Source: Gemmatimonadota bacterium
GTDB lineage: Bacteria; Gemmatimonadota; Gemmatimonadetes; Gemmatimonadales; GWC2-71-9
Length of the DNA: 9,671 nt
Assembly (NCBI GenBank): GCA_029859185.1
Contig: JAOUDR010000065.1
Coordinates: forward strand, 1-9,671
Reading direction: 5' to 3'
A program made the position numbers and the translations under genes. Under the pieces are notes generated by a model, which was not told the origin of the DNA, did not search any database, and saw only the letters and a program-made list of their open reading frames with translations. Shown here in pieces: positions 7,069 through 9,671 of this stretch (the first letter of the stretch is position 1; each line of letters opens with the position of its first letter).

Positions 7069-7107
7069 ACCGGTGCGCCCCTGACGTCGCGCGTCGGTCG
7101 GTGAAGC

Positions 7108-7182
7108 GACTCGGTTCCCGTCTCGGCGGTGATGGCGTTCGTCCGCCACCGCGTGCAGGGGCTGAGCCGTCGCAACCGAATC
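7108..7182 (-). terminator. Nested inverted repeat beyond the peroxidase 3' end
   Basis: Outer arms GAcTCGGTT (7108-7116) and AACCGAaTC (7174-7182) pair with one mismatch. Inside, CTCGGC (7122-7127) can pair with GCTGAG (7161-7166, one G-U). The core can form a small GGCG/CGCC and CGGT/ACCG hairpin. It lies 13 bases past the peroxidase stop (7196-7198), where a 3' structure or terminator would sit. There is no T-run. The pairing was found by eye and was not folded by computer. Confidence 0.35.
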
Positions 7183-7195
7183 CGCCCCGGAGCGC

Positions 7196-8587
7196 TCACC
7201 GGCGCACCCGTGCGCCATCGACGGGCAACCCGCTCGGGACCCGGGGCGGCGTGATCCGCTGGGCCAGGTTCTTCGCCCGGGGGTCGGTGAGAGCGCCCAG
7301 GAAGGCCATCAGCTGGTCCACGACGGCGCTGGGCAGCACCACGCCGTCGATGATGGTGTCCCGGGTAGCGAGAATGTCATCCGCGTTCGGGAGCAGGGCT
7401 CCCTGCAGCAGCGGCTCGAGCGTGAGGGGGTCGAAGCTCCTGAGCTTCACGTCCGACTCGCTGTAGTGCTCGACGAACTCGCGCAATCCGGCGATCGCGC
7501 CGTCGTGCCCGAAGGGGCCGGTCAGGGACGCGTTGCGCAGCGGCGTGGTACGGAACCGGTAGCGATCCGCGGGATCACCGGTGACGCGCATCCGTCCGAA
7601 GTCGTCCCGCCCCGACGGGCCGTCGCCCGCGCCGGGCCCGAACTGCGCCACGGCCACGTTGTGGAACTGGTTGTCGCTGAGGGCCGGGCCGTTGTGGCAG
7701 AGCGAGCAGCGGATCGTCAGGAAGGTCTGCGCACCCTCGAGCTCGGGCTGGCTCAGGGCTTGATCGTTGCCCCGCAGGAACTGGTCCCAGGGCGTGTCGT
7801 TGAAGGTGAGCTCCGCGTGCAGGAAGCCGGCGATCGCGTTGGACGCGTGCGCGAATGACATGGCGTCGAACGGAGTTCCCGGGTATGCGGCCTCGAACAG
7901 CCGGCGGTATTCGGGAATGGCGCCGAGGCGGGCCATCAGCCCCTGCCAGACCGCAGGGCGGTCGTCATCCGGAATGGCGGCGAGCTCGTTGCCATCGAAG
8001 GCCCGCATCTCTTCGCGGGACAGGACCGGGAAGAGCCCGAGGGCCGACAGGGGGCCGAACTCGAATACCCCGGTCATGGCCGGGCTGAGCTGCGCCCCGG
8101 CGGGCGTGTGGAAGTTGCCCTGGGCATCGGTCTGGACCCGCCCGTCCCAGAAGTGGGACGAGAGCGCGTGGAGATTGAACAGGGGTGGGGCGTTGCGTGG
8201 GATGAACGCGCCCTGGGGATGGACGCGCTCCGGGCCCAACCCCGTCGCACCCTGCCCGATCGAGAGCATGCGGCCGTCACCGGTTCCGAGCGCCGGGAGG
8301 TGGCAGGTCATGCAGGCGATGTCACGGTTGCCGCTCAGGATCTTGTCGAAGGCAAGCATGCGACCCAGCCGGACCAGCGTTGGTCGGACCGGCGGCGGGG
8401 CGTCCAACACTACGACGTTGCGGCCGGCCGCCAGGCTCCGAACCGTGGCCGCCAGGTCGCTCCCCGCCGAGGGGGCGTGAGCGGCGGTCGCCGGAGCGGG
8501 CGGTTCCAGGGGCTGGTCAGGGGAGCACCCGCCAACCAGCGCGAGTGCGGCGGCGAGCCCGGCACCGTATGACGTGGAGCGCGACAT
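7196..8587 (-). CDS. Di-heme cytochrome c peroxidase (CcpA/MauG family) lipoprotein
   Basis: A 463-residue exported c-type cytochrome expected to reduce hydrogen peroxide with electrons from small cytochromes, or to act as a MauG-like oxidase. The N-terminus is a lipoprotein signal ending 'LALVGGC' with Cys21 as the lipidated residue, followed by a Pro/Ala linker. Two heme-binding motifs are present: 'CMTCH' (92-96) after 'LGRMLAFDKILSGNRDIA', and 'CSLCH' (294-298). Other family marks are 'RNAPPLFN', 'FWDGR' (146-150), 'RTTPLRNASLTGPFGHDG' and the tail 'TPPRVPSGLPVD'. The start at 8587 is chosen because GGAGG lies 6 bases upstream and it gives the signal peptide; an ATG at 8629 would add 14 unsuitable residues. 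It stands alone, convergent to the lolA unit and divergent from the sigma factor. Export needs c-type cytochrome maturation encoded elsewhere. Confidence 0.94.
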   Translation of the reverse strand: MSRSTSYGAGLAAALALVGGCSPDQPLEPPAPATAAHAPSAGSDLAATVRSLAAGRNVVVLDAPPPVRPTLVRLGRMLAFDKILSGNRDIACMTCHLPALGTGDGRMLSIGQGATGLGPERVHPQGAFIPRNAPPLFNLHALSSHFWDGRVQTDAQGNFHTPAGAQLSPAMTGVFEFGPLSALGLFPVLSREEMRAFDGNELAAIPDDDRPAVWQGLMARLGAIPEYRRLFEAAYPGTPFDAMSFAHASNAIAGFLHAELTFNDTPWDQFLRGNDQALSQPELEGAQTFLTIRCSLCHNGPALSDNQFHNVAVAQFGPGAGDGPSGRDDFGRMRVTGDPADRYRFRTTPLRNASLTGPFGHDGAIAGLREFVEHYSESDVKLRSFDPLTLEPLLQGALLPNADDILATRDTIIDGVVLPSAVVDQLMAFLGALTDPRAKNLAQRITPPRVPSGLPVDGARVRR

Positions 8588-8593
8588 GTGGTT

Positions 8594-8598
8594 CCTCC
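8594..8598 (-). promoter_or_regulatory. Shine-Dalgarno site for the peroxidase gene
   Basis: On the minus strand GGAGG lies 6 bases before the ATG at 8587. This strong site fixes the peroxidase start. Confidence 0.75.
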
Positions 8599-8606
8599 AG
8601 GAGTGC

Positions 8607-8627
8607 GGGCCGCCACCGTGGCGGCCC
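8607..8627 (-). promoter_or_regulatory. Perfect 9-bp inverted repeat upstream of the peroxidase
   Basis: GGGCCGCCA-CCG-TGGCGGCCC is a perfect 9-bp inverted repeat with a 3-base centre. It starts 8 bases upstream of the peroxidase Shine-Dalgarno, inside the divergent intergenic region. It is flanked by the only AT-richer patch here (ATATCTCTCTATC, 8628-8640), which could hold the minus-strand promoter. It may be an operator for a dimeric regulator, or a hairpin in the peroxidase 5' leader. Sequence alone does not separate these. Confidence 0.5.
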
Positions 8628-8698
8628 ATATCTCTCTATCGGAAACCCGCCGCCGATCCCGACACGCCGCGGAGCGGGGACCGGGGCCGCAGTTGCAG

Positions 8699-8714
8699 CC
8701 CGGTCGGTACCGGG
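8699..8714 (+). promoter_or_regulatory. Inverted repeat upstream of the sigma-factor gene
   Basis: CCCGGT-CGGT-ACCGGG forms perfect 6-bp arms around 4 bases, 37 bases before the preferred sigma start at 8752. It could be an operator or leader hairpin. In DNA this GC-rich, short palindromes also arise by chance. Confidence 0.35.
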
Positions 8715-8735
8715 TAGGTTCGACGCTGTGCCCTT

Positions 8736-8742
8736 GGGGGAG
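8736..8742 (+). promoter_or_regulatory. Shine-Dalgarno site deciding the sigma-factor start
   Basis: GGGGGAG ends 9 bases before the GTG at 8752. It favours 8752 over the upstream in-frame GTG at 8728, which has only a weaker GGGTAGG ahead of it. Confidence 0.5.
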
Positions 8743-8751
8743 TGGACCGGC

Positions 8752-9339
8752 GTGGAATCGCGTATCGTGCAGCTGGTTGACCAGGCCGAGTCGGGGAAGC
8801 CCCACACGTCGGAGCAGCTGTTCGCGGCCCTCTACCATGAGCTGCATCGCGTGGCCGACGCCCAATTGCGGCGGATGGGCCCCCAGTTCTCGCTCGGTAC
8901 CACCACCCTGCTCCACGAGACCTACCTCGACCTGGCCGCGCGGGAGGGAACGCAGTTCCCCGACCGGGCTCGGTTCCTCGGCTACGCCGCCCGGGCGATG
9001 CGCGGACTGGTCATTGACTATGTGCGGCGCGCCCAGGCCCAGAAACGGGGAGGTGGAGCGTTCGAGATCACGCTCACGGAGAGCGGGGCCGGCGCCCCGG
9101 CAACGGTCGAGGCATCGGCCGCACTCGAGCGGCTGTCAGAAGCGCTCGACGAGCTTGCCGCCCTGGAGCCGTCGCTCGCGCAGCTGGTAGACCTCCACTT
9201 CTTCAGCGGGTACTCCTTCGGCGAGATCGCAGGCTTCCGGGGCGTCTCCGAGCGGACGGTGCAGCGCGATTGGAGGAAGGCGCGGCTCCTGCTGCATCAC
9301 GCGCTCGCCGACGCGGACATGCCCGGAGGCAGCGAGTAA
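8752..9339 (+). CDS. ECF-like RNA polymerase sigma factor, SigF/TIGR02999 type
   Basis: A 195-residue sigma-70-family factor that redirects RNA polymerase to its own promoter set. Region 2 spans roughly residues 20-100. It includes 'LFAALYHELHRVADAQLRR', 'LLHETYLDLA' and 'FLGYAARAMRGLVIDYVRR', a pattern characteristic of the ECF subfamily common in Planctomycetes, Acidobacteria and Gemmatimonadota. After a linker, region 4 (about 125-190) carries 'LEPSLAQLVDLHFFSGYSFGEIA' and the DNA-reading helix 'VSERTVQRDWRKARLLL' (from 165). The preferred start is GTG 8752; GTG 8728 would add 8 residues. An open frame runs back to 8380 but overlaps the peroxidase antisense. No anti-sigma gene follows; such factors are often found near Ser/Thr kinases. 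Target genes are unknown. Confidence 0.93.
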   Translation: MESRIVQLVDQAESGKPHTSEQLFAALYHELHRVADAQLRRMGPQFSLGTTTLLHETYLDLAAREGTQFPDRARFLGYAARAMRGLVIDYVRRAQAQKRGGGAFEITLTESGAGAPATVEASAALERLSEALDELAALEPSLAQLVDLHFFSGYSFGEIAGFRGVSERTVQRDWRKARLLLHHALADADMPGGSE

Positions 9340-9340
9340 G

Positions 9341-9353
9341 GGCGCCGCGCGCC
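9341..9353. terminator. GC hairpin between convergent sigma and TPR genes
   Basis: GGCGC-CGC-GCGCC fills the 13-bp gap between the sigma stop and the stop of the minus-strand gene, overlapping the latter by one base. It is symmetric, so it could serve as a bidirectional transcript end, but there is no T-run and the stem is only 5 bp. Confidence 0.3.
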
Positions 9354-9670
9354 TACCGCGGCAGCGAGTCGAGCAGCGCGCGGGCCTGGGCCGTCCACCC
9401 GTTCCGGGCACCGTAGCCGTTGGCGAGCGCGACGCTCGCCCGCTCGGCGGCGGCCCGGGCGCCCGCCGTGTCGCCCCGGCTGCGGAGCGCGCGGGCGCAC
9501 AGCAGCTCCGCCCGGCCCACCAGCGCGCTCCGGGAGAGGGCCAGCGTGTCCACGGCGGCGGTCTCCCGAGCCAGGCGGGCGAGCGAGTCGGCTCCGACGG
9601 CGTCACCGGCCGCCAGCCGCCACTCACCGGCCGTGACCAGCGGAAGCGCGAAGTACGGGAACGGCCCCTG
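9353..9670 (-). CDS. C-terminal end of a TPR-like protein (5' part beyond the window)
   Basis: The last 105 residues of a minus-strand gene, open to the right edge; the true start is not in the window. The visible part is Ala/Arg/Leu-rich alpha-helical sequence with helix-pair spacing typical of tetratricopeptide repeats. Examples are 'ARLARETAAVDTLALSRSAL', 'GRAELLCARALRSRGD' and 'AGARAAAERASVALANGYG', ending 'AQARALLDSLPR'. In this kind of genome such tails often belong to Ser/Thr protein kinases with C-terminal TPR domains. That would fit the neighbouring SigF-type sigma gene, but no kinase motif is visible here. TPR-type scaffold is supported; kinase identity is a guess. An internal GTG at 9553 is not the start. 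Confidence 0.7.
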   Translation of the reverse strand, partial: QGPFPYFALPLVTAGEWRLAAGDAVGADSLARLARETAAVDTLALSRSALVGRAELLCARALRSRGDTAGARAAAERASVALANGYGARNGWTAQARALLDSLPR

Positions 9671-9671
9671 G

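Larger units (their letters stand above)
6736..7195. other. Gene-poor 460-bp gap between convergent lolA and peroxidase genes
   Basis: No intact gene is supported here. From left to right it holds the tandem TGAA hairpins, a protein-kinase relic, a second coding-like relic, and a nested inverted repeat next to the peroxidase stop. Long open frames on both strands exist only because the DNA is GC-rich, and outside the short relic segments they resemble no family I know. The composition and broken frames suggest decayed DNA. Confidence 0.6.

Noticed and set aside
7108..7182. Integron attC site
   Set aside because: The outer arms read GGTT...AACC, whereas attC ends need an AAC...GTT arrangement. 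No integrase or cassette array is visible.
6786..7466. 226-codon plus-strand gene covering the kinase relic
   Set aside because: Only 34 codons look kinase-like; the rest changes frame or lies antisense to the peroxidase. Treated as a relic, not a gene.
8588..8629. Longer peroxidase start at ATG 8629
   Set aside because: It would read through the inverted repeat and place 14 polar residues before the signal peptide. ATG 8587 has a strong GGAGG.
8693..8720. Sigma-70 promoter TTGCAG-16-TAGGTT ahead of the sigma gene
   Set aside because: Each hexamer matches the consensus at only three of six positions, which is not above chance here.
8380..8751. Long N-terminal extension of the sigma factor
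   Set aside because: It overlaps the peroxidase 5' end and has no sigma similarity. GTG 8752 has a Shine-Dalgarno and the normal family length.
1..9671. CRISPR arrays, insertion sequences, tRNA or rRNA genes
   Set aside because: No regularly spaced direct repeats, transposase motifs, cloverleaf or rRNA-like sequence were seen by eye.

Overview
The window looks like chromosomal DNA from a high-GC, diderm bacterium. Gemmatimonadota or a close relative is my best guess. The pointers are very high third-position GC in every gene, a secreted S8 protease ending in an 'NFPNPF'-type C-terminal domain (typical of the FCB superphylum), a LolA-like lipoprotein chaperone (so an outer membrane), a lipoprotein di-heme peroxidase and an ECF-like sigma factor of the SigF/TIGR02999 kind. 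This placement is inference. No rRNA or tRNA gene was seen to confirm it.

Layout. Positions 3-6735 (+) form one compact transcription unit of five genes: the C-terminal half of the chromosome-condensation ATPase SMC (cut by the window edge), a secreted subtilisin-like protease, a small metallo-beta-lactamase-fold hydrolase related to RNase Z, a type I-beta DAHP synthase (first step of the shikimate pathway), and a LolA-like periplasmic lipoprotein carrier. Junctions are 4-base overlaps (CTGA, GTGA, ATGA) or a 4-base gap, which points to translational coupling. The protease appears to start at a non-standard CTG inside the smc stop overlap, because only that start gives it a signal peptide. 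The lolA signal peptide is encoded by two simple-repeat tracts.

Positions 6736-7195 hold no intact gene. They contain two tandem hairpins just after lolA, a 34-codon relic of a Ser/Thr protein kinase that breaks off at the HRD motif, a second coding-like relic in another frame, and a nested inverted repeat just beyond the 3' end of the peroxidase gene. A di-heme cytochrome c peroxidase lipoprotein lies on the minus strand at 7196-8587. A 164-bp divergent control region with two inverted repeats follows, then a SigF-type ECF sigma factor (+, 8752-9339). Convergent to it is the C-terminal end of a TPR-like protein (-, 9353 to the edge), separated by 13 bp that are almost entirely a GC hairpin.

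The first five genes are mostly housekeeping functions with no obvious shared pathway. I see no CRISPR array, insertion sequence, toxin-antitoxin pair or recognisable defence system, and no convincing new multi-gene system. The items most worth a second look are the CTG start, the repeat-derived signal peptide, the relic-bearing gap and the paired inverted repeats between the peroxidase and sigma genes.
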